Under the pieces are notes generated by a model. It searched no databases and was not told the DNA's origin. It saw only the letters and a list, made by a program, of their open reading frames with translations. Positions 1 through 10,303 of a stretch of 64,000 nt of DNA are shown here, in pieces. The stretch lies in contig NZ_VZOT01000003.1 of the NCBI RefSeq assembly GCF_008801935.1, positions 353,644-417,643 of the forward strand, read 5' to 3'. The DNA is from Comamonas kerstersii (lineage in GTDB: Bacteria > Pseudomonadota > Gammaproteobacteria > Burkholderiales > Burkholderiaceae_C). Within the stretch, counting starts at the first letter, position 1. Each line of letters begins with the position of its first letter. A program made the position numbers and the translations under genes.

Positions 1-692
1 ACTTGCGCTGTGCCGCTGGTGATACCTTCTGGAGAAGTCTGCAGTGACGCAGAAAGGTTGTGCTTGCGCACAAAGCTCACGAACTCCTGCAACGGCAGCG
101 GTTTGCTGTACAGATACCCCTGAAAGCGTGGACAGCCATGCTCCATCAGAAAAGCCTGCTGCGCATCCTGCTCTATGCCTTCGGCCACCACCTTCAGTTC
201 CATGCTCTGCGCCAACCCCAGCAGGGTTTTCACAATGGCCGCACTGTTGTTGTCATGCGGCAGGTCAGACACAAACGAACGGTCAATCTTGAGCGTATGC
301 AGGGGCAGGGGCAGCTGCCTCAGCCAGTGCAGCGATGAAAACCCCGTTCCGAAGTCATCGAGCGAAAAACGCAGGCCGCTGCGCTCGAGCAACTGCATCT
401 TGTGCTGCAGATCGTCCATGTTCAGCGCCATCAGCGTCTCGGTCAGTTCCAGCTCCAGACGCCGTGGCTCTATGCCATGCTGCTGCACAGCACGCAGCAC
501 ATCGGCCGTAAAGCTGTCCTGCCTGAACTGCGTCTGACTCACGTTCACGGCCAGTTCCAGCTGCGCCATCACCGGGTCTTTCTGCCACTTTTTCAGCTGC
601 AGGCATGCCTGCTCCAGCACCCATTGCCCCAGCGGCGCCATCAGACCATTGCGCTCGGCATGGTGGATGAACACCGAAGGCATGAGCAAGCC
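1..692 (-). pseudogene. EAL-domain c-di-GMP phosphodiesterase, C-terminal fragment
   Basis: The minus strand reads, without stops, about 230 residues of an EAL domain. Visible are the metal/substrate motif ELELTET, then DDFGTGFSSL, LKIDRSFV, and VVAEGIE followed by GYLYSKPL near the end. These are the signature blocks of cyclic-di-GMP phosphodiesterases. The 3' end runs off the left edge of the window, so the C-terminus is not seen. Upstream the frame reads HGLLMPSVFIHHAERNGLM, which is inside the domain; the EAL signature itself and everything N-terminal to it are missing, because plus-strand transposase sequence begins at about 692. The fragment has no start or promoter of its own, so I call it a pseudogene. 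The family is certain; inactivity is inferred from the missing N-terminus, including the EAL residues needed for catalysis. Confidence 0.8.
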
Positions 693-849
693 ATGCTTCA
701 CCAGCGTCAAGCAACTCGTCCAGCGCATCGATCACTTCGTCGCCACCCACAACGCGAACTGCCAGCCGTTCAAGTGGACCGCCACCGCAGATTCGATCCT
801 CGAAAAGCTGCATCGACTTTGCTCACGTATCAGCGGGACAGGACACTAG
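693..849 (+). mobile_element. IS630-like transposase C-terminal remnant
   Basis: The plus strand encodes about 50 residues beginning FTSVKQLVQRIDHF and ending ISGTGH before a TAG at 847-849. This matches the C-terminal tail of IS630-family DDE transposases (a TSVK-L-IDHF helix, then PFKWTATADSI and the ending CSRISGT). Full-length proteins of this family are about 340 residues, so only the last seventh remains. It abuts the truncated EAL gene with no spacer. I could not define terminal inverted repeats. The family assignment rests on remembered motifs and not on a search. Confidence 0.6.
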
Positions 850-869
850 GCCGCCTCAGACACTGCCCG

Positions 870-901
870 CAAGCAAAGAAGCTGCCCGCAGGCAGCTTCT
901 T
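870..901 (-). terminator. Intrinsic terminator downstream of metQ-like gene
   Basis: A perfect 11-bp stem (876-886 with 891-901, arms AAGAAGCTGCC and GGCAGCTTCTT) has a four-base loop. On the minus strand it is followed by TGCTTGC, a weak T tract. It lies about 65 bp after the stop of the metQ-like gene and is the only obvious 3' structure there. Confidence 0.6.
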
Positions 902-966
902 GGTACATGCGCCTCAACCACTGCCCAAGCCTGAATCACGGCTGCGCAAGGCTGGGCAAGAGCGGC

Positions 967-1803
967 TTACTGCAGGAAAGCAGGCTTCATATAGCCCACA
1001 AACTTGGTGTCCACCACTTGCTTGAAGGCGTCAGAGCGGTAGGCGGCTGCCAGATCCTTGGCCCACTGGGTGTTTTCATTGCCGGTCTTCACGGCCACCA
1101 CGTTCAGGTACAGATCAGGCGTTTTTTCCAGCACCACGGCCTCTTCCAGCTTCAGGCCCGAAGAGATGGCAAAGTTGCCGTTGACCACCACAAAGTCCGC
1201 ATCTTCCAGCACGCGTGGCAGCTGGGCTGCATCCAGCGGCAGGAACTTGAGCTTGTACTTGTTTTCAGCCAGATCCAGCTCCGACACCCGCGCGGGGTTC
1301 ACACCGGGCTTGAGCTTGACCCAGCCAGCCTGCTCCAGCACCAGCAGGGCACGTGCCAGATTGCTGGGGTCGTTGGGCAAGGCTACGCTGGCACCGGTCT
1401 TGACGCCATCCAGGCTCTTGTGCTTCTTGGAATACACGCCCATAGGAGCCACAGGGCCTTGCACGATGGGCGTCAGGGCCAGCTTGCGATCCTTGGTGAA
1501 CTGGTCAAAGTAGGCGCGGTGCTGGAAGAAGTTGGCGTCCAGCGAGCCATCAGCCAGCGCCAGATTGGGCTGCACATAGTCATTGAATTCAATGAGCTTG
1601 ACGGTATAGCCCTGTGCCTTGAGCTGGGGCACGATGCCTTCTTGCAGCAGGTCATAGTTCGAGCCAGCGGTCGCACCGATCAGCAGATTTTTCTTGGCAG
1701 CGTCCTGCGCCATGGCAGGTACAGCCATCACACCAGCCAATGCCAGCAAAGCACCTGCAACTACGGCACGACGGCCAGCCTTCAAAGCAACGCGATCAGA
1801 CAT
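967..1803 (-). CDS. MetQ/NlpA-family ABC transporter substrate-binding protein
   Basis: This 278-residue protein is the periplasmic binding component of a D/L-methionine-type ABC importer (NlpA/MetQ family). A signal peptide covers about residues 1-32 and ends in an AMA-type signal peptidase I site (VPAMAQDA); there is no lipobox cysteine, unlike E. coli MetQ, so it should be soluble in the periplasm. Family blocks follow: IGATAGSNYDLLQEGIVPQLK, LIEFNDYVQPNLALADGSLDANFFQH, and VALPNDPSNLARALLVLEQAGWV. The start has a good AAGGGAGT ribosome site. No metN or metI partner is in the window, so it is an orphan receptor here and its ligand is unproven; methionine is only the family default. Confidence 0.88.
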   Translation of the reverse strand: MSDRVALKAGRRAVVAGALLALAGVMAVPAMAQDAAKKNLLIGATAGSNYDLLQEGIVPQLKAQGYTVKLIEFNDYVQPNLALADGSLDANFFQHRAYFDQFTKDRKLALTPIVQGPVAPMGVYSKKHKSLDGVKTGASVALPNDPSNLARALLVLEQAGWVKLKPGVNPARVSELDLAENKYKLKFLPLDAAQLPRVLEDADFVVVNGNFAISSGLKLEEAVVLEKTPDLYLNVVAVKTGNENTQWAKDLAAAYRSDAFKQVVDTKFVGYMKPAFLQ

Positions 1804-1921
1804 GCATACTCCCTTAAAAACAATGGTGTGCCCTGCGCCACAATGGCGGCCTGCACAGTCTGTTGATGGTATGGCAGTATGGGGGCAGTGCAGGCAAACC
1901 CTAAATACTGTTTTGAAAGCT

Positions 1922-1943
1922 GTTTATTCAGATTCCGAATAAA
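1922..1943. promoter_or_regulatory. Inverted repeat in the divergent metQ-like/peptidase gap
   Basis: The 170-bp gap between the two divergent genes is AT-rich. It contains the inverted repeat TTTATTC, 8 bp, GAATAAA, starting about 50 bp upstream of the peptidase ATG. It could be an operator or part of the promoters. It does not fit the MetR consensus spacing, and no SAM-type riboswitch was recognised. Confidence 0.3.
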
Positions 1944-1973
1944 TCCACCCAGCCTCCGTTTGGAAGTCACTCC

Positions 1974-2984
1974 ATGCACGACGTACTTTTGCAGCACAGC
2001 GGCCATATCGCACAGGTTCAAGGCATCTCCGTCGGTCATTTCACCGACACGCGCCGCCCTACTGGCTGCAGTGTGGTGCTCTGTCCGGAAGGGGCTGCGG
2101 CCGGTGTCGATGTGCGCGGCGCAGCGCCCGGCACGCGTGAAACCGATCTGCTGCACCCCAGCAATCTGGTGCAGCAGGTGCATGGCGTCATGCTCTCGGG
2201 CGGCAGCGCCTGGGGGCTGGACGCCGCCACGGGCGCAGTGCGCTGGCTGGAAGAACAAGGGGCAGGTCTGGACATTGGCGTGGGCCGCATTCCACTGGTG
2301 CCAGCCGCTGTGCTGTTTGATGTAAAGCTGGGCGATATGCGTATCCGCCCAGATGCCGCAGCAGGCTATGCCGCCTGCCAGGCCGCCAGCCACGCACACC
2401 CCGCTGAAGGCACGGTGGGCGCGGGTGCCGGCGCAGTGATCGGCAAGATTTTTGGCTGGCACCGCGCCATGAAAGCAGGCATTGGCACTGCCAGCTTCAG
2501 CGTGCACGGCGTGACCGTCGGGGCACTTGTGGCCTGCAATGCGCTGGGTGATGTATTCAACCCCTACACCGGTGCACTGATTGCCGGTGCGCGCACGGCC
2601 GATGGTCAGCAGCTGCTCAACGCGCGTGATGCCCTGCTGCGCGGTGAAGAGCCCCTGCCCATACTGGCTGGCAGCAACACCACGATTGGCGTGGTCGCCA
2701 CCGACGCCATCCTCACCAAAGCCCAGGCCCACCGGCTGGCCGTGACAGCGCACGATGGACTGGCCCGCGCCATCAATCCGGTACACACCATGAGCGATGG
2801 CGACACCTTGTTTGCCCTGGCCACCGGCCAGTCCGGCAAGACGCTGGGCATGATGACGCTCTCCACACTGGCGGCCGAAGCCGTGGCCGTAGCCACCGCG
2901 CGTGCCGTGCTGCTGGCGCAGTCTGTGGAAGTCGCCGGTGAAGCACGCCTGCCCAGCTGGACAGACTGGCAAAAAGCTTCATAA
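1974..2984 (+). CDS. P1 (S58/DmpA) family aminopeptidase-like hydrolase
   Basis: This 336-residue protein belongs to the P1/S58 N-terminal-nucleophile hydrolases (DmpA, BapA: L-aminopeptidase/D-esterase or beta-peptidyl aminopeptidase). Recognisable blocks are GVMLSGGSAWGLDAATG (about residues 71-87), an active-site region GSNTTIGVVATD (about 233-244), and the C-terminal HTMSDGDTLFALATG. In the family the precursor cleaves itself just before the nucleophile; N235-T236 is the likely site, making Thr236 the candidate N-terminal nucleophile. No signal peptide is seen, so it should act in the cytoplasm. The substrate is unknown. The gene stands alone between a divergent metQ-like gene and a convergent tctC-like gene. 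Confidence 0.85.
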   Translation: MHDVLLQHSGHIAQVQGISVGHFTDTRRPTGCSVVLCPEGAAAGVDVRGAAPGTRETDLLHPSNLVQQVHGVMLSGGSAWGLDAATGAVRWLEEQGAGLDIGVGRIPLVPAAVLFDVKLGDMRIRPDAAAGYAACQAASHAHPAEGTVGAGAGAVIGKIFGWHRAMKAGIGTASFSVHGVTVGALVACNALGDVFNPYTGALIAGARTADGQQLLNARDALLRGEEPLPILAGSNTTIGVVATDAILTKAQAHRLAVTAHDGLARAINPVHTMSDGDTLFALATGQSGKTLGMMTLSTLAAEAVAVATARAVLLAQSVEVAGEARLPSWTDWQKAS

Positions 2985-3072
2985 AAAAGAGCGGCTAGCG
3001 CTGATAAATCCTTGATTTCCAATGTTTTTCATAAGGAAGCCAAGCAGTATCAAGCGCTAGCCGCTCCTAAAA
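2985..3072. repeat. Palindromic intergenic repeat, copy A
   Basis: This is an 88-bp imperfect palindrome. The left arm, AGAGCGGCTAGCGCT, is preceded by A6; the right arm AGCGCTAGCCGCT is followed by a run rich in A. An inner weak hairpin lies between them. It fills the gap between two convergent genes that have no other terminator. It belongs to the dispersed family described at 10191, 16371, 34602, 43900, 50986, 59599 and 63719. Confidence 0.85.
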
Positions 3073-3097
3073 ATAAAGCATCAACCCATTACATGCA

Positions 3098-4081
3098 TCA
3101 ATCCACAGTCGCACCTGATGCCTTGACCACAGGCGCCCAGGTTTCAATTTCCTGCGCGATGAACTGGCTGAAATCCTGTGGCGTATTCTTCTGCGCCACG
3201 GCACCCAGCTTGGCATAGGCCTGCTGTACTTCGGGCTTGTCAAACGCCGCGTTCATGGCCTGGTTGAGTTTCTCAATCACTTCCTTGGGCGTGCCCTTCG
3301 GAGCGATCAGACCGAACCATGAAGTCACATCAAACGGCGCCACACCACTTTCTTCCAGCGTGGGCACATCGGGCGCAGAAGCCGAGCGGTTCTTGGTCGT
3401 CACTGCCAGCGCCTTGAGCTTGCCAGACTGCACATGCGGCCAGGAGGCGGGCATGTTGTCAAACATGAACTGCACCTGCCCACCGATCAGATCGGTCACC
3501 GCGGGAGCGCTGCCCTTGTAGGGAATGTGCTGGGTCTTCAGGCCTGTGCGCACCTTGAACATTTCGGCCGCCATGTGGATGGAAGTGCCACTGCCCGAAG
3601 AGGCATAGGCAATCTTGTCATTATTGGCACGTGCCCACTCAATGAAGTCCGGCACATTGTTCGCCGGCACGCTGGGGTGGACGACCAGAATATTGGGCAC
3701 CTTGGCACCCAACGCCACCGCATCAAAGTCACGATTCAGATCAAACTTGACGTTCGGATACAGCGTCTGGTTGATGGCACTGGTCACCGCCACAAACAGC
3801 AGGGTGTAACCATCAGGCTGTGCAGCCTTGACGGCTTCGGTCGCAATATTGCTGCCGCCACCGGGACGGTTTTCCACCACAAAAGGCTGGCCCAGACGTT
3901 CCGTCAGTTCCTTGGCCATGATGCGTGCCACCACGTCGGTCGTGCCACCTGCAGAGAAACCAACAACAATGCGCACGGGCTTGGTGGGATAGCTGTCCTG
4001 CGCAAAAACCGCCATGGTGCTGGCAGCCAGCAGGCCAACGCCCAGTTGTGCCAGGCGACGGCGTGAAACAAACACTGTCAT
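3098..4081 (-). CDS. Bug/TctC-family periplasmic solute receptor
   Basis: This 327-residue protein is a TctC-like (Bug) extracytoplasmic receptor of tripartite tricarboxylate transporters. An N-terminal signal peptide with Arg residues (SRRRLAQLGVG) ends near AVFAQDSYP. The mature part starts YPTKPVRIVVGFSAGGTTDVVAR, carries the family's VVENRPGGGSN block, and IPYKGSAPAVTDLIGGQVQFMFDN near residues 200-225. Comamonadaceae typically carry many orphan Bug receptors. No tctAB genes are adjacent; a tctB-tctA pair without its own receptor sits 27 kb away and could share it, but nothing in the sequence shows this. The ligand cannot be predicted. Confidence 0.92.
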   Translation of the reverse strand: MTVFVSRRRLAQLGVGLLAASTMAVFAQDSYPTKPVRIVVGFSAGGTTDVVARIMAKELTERLGQPFVVENRPGGGSNIATEAVKAAQPDGYTLLFVAVTSAINQTLYPNVKFDLNRDFDAVALGAKVPNILVVHPSVPANNVPDFIEWARANNDKIAYASSGSGTSIHMAAEMFKVRTGLKTQHIPYKGSAPAVTDLIGGQVQFMFDNMPASWPHVQSGKLKALAVTTKNRSASAPDVPTLEESGVAPFDVTSWFGLIAPKGTPKEVIEKLNQAMNAAFDKPEVQQAYAKLGAVAQKNTPQDFSQFIAQEIETWAPVVKASGATVD

Positions 4082-4212
4082 TGAAAAATGCTCCCTATCT
4101 GTTTTTGATTGAGGTCAATTTTTCAATGTAGGTGCAGTGTCTCATTTTCCGATTCGGGGTTTCTCCCAAACCACTGGATTGACGAGCCCCCTGCTCGTGC
4201 GCAATCCGGTCG

Positions 4213-4237
4213 CAAAAAAGGCTCCCGAAGGAGCCTT
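4213..4237 (-). terminator. Intrinsic terminator of ettA
   Basis: Read on the minus strand, AAGGCTCC, TTCG loop, GGAGCCTT is followed by TTTT. This is a short perfect stem with a stable tetraloop and T tract, 27 bp after the ettA stop codon. Confidence 0.85.
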
Positions 4238-4263
4238 CTGTCAGTCAGCGCTTATCGCACGAA

Positions 4264-5925
4264 TTACTTCAGTGCCTTGTAGCGGAAGCGCTTGGGTGCA
4301 GCACCCTCTTCGCCCAGGCGACGCTTCTTGTCAGCTTCGTATTCCTGGTAGTTACCGTCGAAGAACACCCACTGCGAGTCGCCTTCGGCAGCCAGAATGT
4401 GGGTGGCGATACGGTCCAGGAACCAGCGGTCGTGGGAGATCACCAGCACGGTACCAGCGTACTCCAGCAGCGCATCTTCCAGGGCACGCAGAGTTTCCAC
4501 GTCCAGGTCGTTCGAGGGTTCGTCCAGCAGCAGCACGTTGCCGCCCTGAATCAGGGTCTTGGCCAGGTGCAGACGGCCGCGCTCACCACCGGAGAGCATG
4601 CCCACCTTCTTCTGCTGGTCCTGACCGTTGAAGTTAAAGCGACCAGCGTAGGCACGCGAAGCCATCTGGAACTTGCCGATGTTCAGGATGTCCAGACCAC
4701 CGGAGATGTCTTCCCACACGGTCTTTTCGTCAGCCAGGCTGTCACGCGACTGGTCCACGTAGGCGAGCTTGACGGTCTGGCCGATTTCCACCGTACCGGA
4801 ATCAGGCTGTTCCTTGCCAGCGATCAGCTTGAACAGGGTCGACTTACCGGCACCGTTAGGGCCGATGATGCCGACGATCGCGCCTGCAGGAATGTTCATG
4901 GACAGGTTGTCGATCAGCAGACGATCGCCAAATGCCTTGGACACATTTTTGAACTCGATGACCTTGGAGCCCAGACGCTCGGCCACAGGAATGAAGATTT
5001 CCTGTGTCTCGTTGCGGCGCTGGTATTCGTAATCGCTCAATTCCTCAAAGCGTGCAATACGCGCCTTGGACTTGGCCTGGCGACCCTTGGCGTTCTGGCG
5101 CACCCACTCCAGCTCCTTCTTCAGGGCCTTGGCGCGTGCTTCTTCACCCTTTTGCTCCTGCTCCAGACGGTTCTGCTTCTGGATCAGCCATTCGGAGTAG
5201 TTGCCCTTGTAGGGAATGCCATGGCCACGGTCCAGTTCCAAGATCCACTCAGCGGCGTTGTCCAGGAAGTAGCGGTCGTGGGTAATAGCCACCACAGTTC
5301 CAGAGAAGCGGTGCAGGAAGTGCTCCAGCCATTCCACGGATTCGGCGTCCAGGTGGTTGGTAGGCTCGTCCAGCAGCAGCATGTCAGGCTTGGACAGCAG
5401 CAGCTTGCACAGGGCCACGCGGCGCTTTTCACCACCGGAGAGCTTGCCGATCACAGCATCCCATGGTGGCAGGCGCAGCGCGTCAGCCGCGATTTCCAGC
5501 TGGTGCTCGGAGTCAGTACCTGCAGCAGCAATGATGGCTTCCAGCTTTGCCTGCTCGGCAGCCAGGGCGTCGAAGTCAGCATCTTCTTCTGCATAGGCGG
5601 CGTAGACCTCGTCCAGACGCTTGCGGGCGTTGTTCACCTCTGCCATGGCCTCTTCCACCGCTTCACGCACGGTGTGCTCAGGGTTGAGCTGTGGCTCCTG
5701 CGGCAGATAGCCGATAGACAGTCCCTGCATGGGGATGGCTTCGCCTTCGAACTCCTTGTCCACGCCCGCCATGATCTTCAGCAGCGAAGACTTACCAGAG
5801 CCGTTCAGGCCCAGCACGCCGATCTTGGCGCCCGGGAAGAAACTCAACGAAATGTCCTTCAAGATCTGGCGCTTGGGCGGCACAGTCTTGGACAGGTGGT
5901 TCATCGAAAAGACGTATTGAGCCAT
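4264..5925 (-). CDS. ettA: Energy-dependent translational throttle protein EttA (ABC-F ATPase)
   Basis: This 553-residue ABC-F protein binds the ribosomal E site and gates the first elongation step according to ADP/ATP ratio. Two ABC domains are complete: Walker A GLNGSGKSS, signature LSGGEKRR and Walker B LLLDEPTNHLD in the first; GPNGAGKST, LSGGERGR and LLLDEPSNDLD in the second. The linker between them is rich in Lys/Arg/Glu, as in the P-site tRNA-interaction motif, and contains RIARFEELSDYEYQRRNETQEIFIP, typical of EttA. Length fits E. coli EttA (555). There are no membrane segments, as expected for ABC-F. It is a single-gene unit, divergent from the rhlE-type gene, with a strong terminator. 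Confidence 0.95.
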   Translation of the reverse strand: MAQYVFSMNHLSKTVPPKRQILKDISLSFFPGAKIGVLGLNGSGKSSLLKIMAGVDKEFEGEAIPMQGLSIGYLPQEPQLNPEHTVREAVEEAMAEVNNARKRLDEVYAAYAEEDADFDALAAEQAKLEAIIAAAGTDSEHQLEIAADALRLPPWDAVIGKLSGGEKRRVALCKLLLSKPDMLLLDEPTNHLDAESVEWLEHFLHRFSGTVVAITHDRYFLDNAAEWILELDRGHGIPYKGNYSEWLIQKQNRLEQEQKGEEARAKALKKELEWVRQNAKGRQAKSKARIARFEELSDYEYQRRNETQEIFIPVAERLGSKVIEFKNVSKAFGDRLLIDNLSMNIPAGAIVGIIGPNGAGKSTLFKLIAGKEQPDSGTVEIGQTVKLAYVDQSRDSLADEKTVWEDISGGLDILNIGKFQMASRAYAGRFNFNGQDQQKKVGMLSGGERGRLHLAKTLIQGGNVLLLDEPSNDLDVETLRALEDALLEYAGTVLVISHDRWFLDRIATHILAAEGDSQWVFFDGNYQEYEADKKRRLGEEGAAPKRFRYKALK

Positions 5926-6196
5926 GTTTTTGTCAACAAATTCTTGTGAAAAATAAAAATTTGGCGCTTAGTTCACACGCGCCCCAACCACTGATTATCT
6001 CCGCATGCGACAATATCCTTAGTCAGGGGCTCCAGTTACCCCTTGACATCAGCATTTCAGCTGGGGACCCCACTCGCCAACCCAAGCGATCCGGCTCCCA
6101 ACTCCTGTGAATCTCATCCGCCTACGACTGGCTCAGCACCCCCCGGTTGCTGCGAAAGGCTGATACCCTGCGCCCGGATGGGCGTAATCGACAACA

Positions 6197-8134
<1,938 letters not shown>

Positions 8135-8267
8135 GCCACATCTGCGGCAGCCCTGATGCTGTGGCATGCCTCGTAAGATGCACACATCAGGGCTACGCCG
8201 CCCGCAAAGCCAGTGCGCCATCGCGAACGCAGGGCTTCTTTTCTCGGTTTTCTACGGATACAGCACC

Positions 8268-10007
8268 ATGACCAAGCACCACGCCACCGTCTTTGCGCCG
8301 TCTCTGGAACGCACAGGTCACGCTCTCTACTCACACGCATCACGCTGGCTGCTGGCTGGCTCGGTACTGGCACTGACAGCCTGCACCAGCACACCGCTGC
8401 CAGAGTGGACGCCACGCAGCACTGCACCTGTCTCAACCAGCACACCAGCCCCCACCGCTACAGCCCCTGACGCGCCCGTGATCAGCGTGGCACCCATTGC
8501 CAGCAACACCCATGTGCAGGCTCTGCCCTACAGTGCGTCCGTGGCAGCGCTTTTCCCTGATCCTGCGGAGCGCTACAGCACACCAGGCCTTTCCGACAGC
8601 CGCCTGCAGTTCACCACAAACAGCGAACTGGCCGAACTGCTGCGCGAGCTCAGCGCAGCCAGCCTCAACGGCAATGTACGCCTGGGCCTGCTGAGTAGTG
8701 GCAACGCACAAAGTGGCTCGCCCATTCATGCACTGGTGGCAACCAAGGGAACATCCATCAGCCCGCAGGCGCTGGAAGACAGCGGCCGCCCCACGGTCAT
8801 GATCGTGGCAGCGCAGCAAGGCACGGATGCAGCAGCCACCGAAGCTACCCTGGCCATTGCCAAGGAGCTGGGTGACGGCGGCCTGCTGGCCCCTTTGCTC
8901 GACAAGATCAACATCATCCTCGTGCCCCGTGCCAACCCTGATGGCTTTGCCAACGGAACAGCCACCACGGCCGACGGCACTGACCTGACCCAGGACCACC
9001 TGGCGCTGCAGACACCGGAAGCACGCTTTCTGGCCAAGCTGGCGCGCGACTACCACCCCAGCGTCATGCTGGATGCCGGAGAGTTTGCCGCCATCGAGCC
9101 CACACGCCAGCGCTTCAATGCCGTGCGTGCCAACGATATGGGGCTGCAATATGCGGTGACTCCCAACGGCCACGAATTCATCACCAAGGCTGCGCGCGAA
9201 TGGGTGCACCAGCCTGCCCTGCACGCACTGGAGCAGGCCGGTCTGCGCGTGGACTGGGCTTTTGAGGCTGCCGACGAGAACGCTGACAACGGCTATGCCA
9301 TGGCAAGCATCAACCCAACCACGCTGAGCAATGCTTCCAGTCTGAAAAACATGGCCAGCATGGTGACAGACAGCCGAGGCAGTGATCTGCGCCGCATTCA
9401 CGTGCAGCGCCGTGTGCACGGCCATGTGCAAGCCATGAATGCCGTGCTGCAAAGCGCCGCCAGCCATGCAGACAATCTGAAGGCAGTAGACACCTTTGTG
9501 ATGCGCGACATCGCATCGCAGGCCTGCCGTGGCAAGCTGACCGTGCAGGCGCAGCCCACCATCGGCCAGCGTGACATCACCGTGGTGGACATGGACACAG
9601 CCCAGCTGCGCCAGCAACCCGTGGTCTGGAGCGACAGCCTGCAGCTGAGCCAGTCCCGCGCCCGCAGCCATGCCTGCGGCTACTGGCTGTCTGCCGATGC
9701 CATCCCTGCCGTCGAGCGACTGGGCATGCTGGGCGTGAACGTGCAGCGTGTGGCTGAGCTTTCCAGCCTGGATGCGGAAACGTATCAGGCCAGCGAAGCC
9801 AATGACGCCGTCGCCCTGCAGCGCAACAGTTTTGAAGCGCCTCCCGGCAGCTACTACGTCAGCATGAACCAGCCACTGGCCTACCTGGCAGCGGCAGCCT
9901 TGGAGCCCGACACCCCCTACAGCTTCTATAGCGCAGGCGTCCTCAAAGACCTGAGCAAAGTCGCCCGTGTCGTAGCCCTGCCCCAGATCGTTTTTGACGA
10001 AGACTGA
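8268..10007 (+). CDS. Lipoprotein resembling M14 carboxypeptidases, zinc ligands missing
   Basis: This protein of about 579 residues has an N-terminal signal ending in the lipobox LTAC, so it should be a lipid-anchored envelope protein. I chose ATG 8268; the frame is open upstream to 8166 but only this start puts the signal near the N-terminus. The central region resembles the M14 carboxypeptidase fold: VMIVAAQQGTD, INIILVPRANPDGF, DLTQDHLALQTPEARFLAKLARDYHPSVMLDAGEF. In active relatives these blocks carry a His in the first (QQHGNE) and a His in the last (DAHEY). Here the first is absent and the second is Gly, so the enzyme is probably inactive or has another activity. The Arg-Asn-Pro-Asp-Gly block is kept. 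Confidence 0.65.
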   Translation: MTKHHATVFAPSLERTGHALYSHASRWLLAGSVLALTACTSTPLPEWTPRSTAPVSTSTPAPTATAPDAPVISVAPIASNTHVQALPYSASVAALFPDPAERYSTPGLSDSRLQFTTNSELAELLRELSAASLNGNVRLGLLSSGNAQSGSPIHALVATKGTSISPQALEDSGRPTVMIVAAQQGTDAAATEATLAIAKELGDGGLLAPLLDKINIILVPRANPDGFANGTATTADGTDLTQDHLALQTPEARFLAKLARDYHPSVMLDAGEFAAIEPTRQRFNAVRANDMGLQYAVTPNGHEFITKAAREWVHQPALHALEQAGLRVDWAFEAADENADNGYAMASINPTTLSNASSLKNMASMVTDSRGSDLRRIHVQRRVHGHVQAMNAVLQSAASHADNLKAVDTFVMRDIASQACRGKLTVQAQPTIGQRDITVVDMDTAQLRQQPVVWSDSLQLSQSRARSHACGYWLSADAIPAVERLGMLGVNVQRVAELSSLDAETYQASEANDAVALQRNSFEAPPGSYYVSMNQPLAYLAAAALEPDTPYSFYSAGVLKDLSKVARVVALPQIVFDED

Positions 10008-10068
10008 GCAGCACAAAGCCGAAAGTCGGTCTCAGTCACGGTATGATTGAGGATTGAGACCGAAAGCG

Positions 10069-10145
10069 GCGGCGTTAGCTCAGTCGGATAGAGCAACAGC
10101 CTTCTAAGCTGTGGGTCACTGGTTCGATCCCAGTACGCCGCGCCA
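10069..10145 (+). tRNA. tRNA-Arg (anticodon TCT)
   Basis: This is a 77-nt cloverleaf with encoded CCA. The acceptor stem pairs GCGGCGT with ACGCCGC, the D arm contains the AGCTCAGTCGGATAGAGC pattern, and the anticodon loop CTTCTAA is closed by ACAGC/GCTGT, giving anticodon TCT (10103-10105) for AGA codons. The T loop reads GGTTCGATCC. A TATGAT at 10042-10047 may be its -10 box, although no good -35 was seen. An inverted repeat CGGTCTCA/TGAGACCG (10027-10062) lies just upstream. Confidence 0.97.
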
Positions 10146-10154
10146 ATTCTTTCC

Positions 10155-10188
10155 AGCCGCTGCAGGCATGCCTTCAGCGGCTTTTCTT
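10155..10188 (+). terminator. tRNA-Arg terminator
   Basis: The stem AGCCGCTG (10155-10162) pairs with CAGCGGCT (10175-10182) and is followed by TTTTCTTT. It lies 9 bp after the tRNA CCA end. Confidence 0.8.
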
Positions 10189-10190
10189 TG

Positions 10191-10287
10191 CATAAAAAAG
10201 AGCGGCTAGCGCTTGTGAAATCAGGCTTTCCAATATATTCATATCGGAAAAGCTCAATTCATCAGCGCTAGCCGCTCCCTTTTTTGA
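10191..10287. repeat. Palindromic intergenic repeat, copy B
   Basis: The arms AGCGGCTAGCGCTTG and CAGCGCTAGCCGCT are flanked outside by A6 on the left and T6 on the right. An inner hairpin TTTCCAATA/TATCGGAAA lies between them. This is the most symmetrical copy. It sits between the convergent tRNA-Arg and pbpG units and has the layout of a bidirectional terminator. Confidence 0.9.
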
Positions 10288-10303
10288 GACGCGGCTCTTC
10301 GGA

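Noticed and set aside
1804..1973. SAM riboswitch or MetR site before the metQ-like gene
   Set aside because: No S-box-like structure was seen and the spacing of the inverted repeat does not fit the MetR consensus.
4399..5949. 516-codon open frame antisense to ettA
   Set aside because: It lies fully opposite a certain gene and has no family motif; such frames are common shadows in GC-rich coding DNA.
8433..10016. 527-codon antisense frame opposite the M14-like gene
   Set aside because: No start signal or recognisable domain; composition is what the reverse of the real gene would give.
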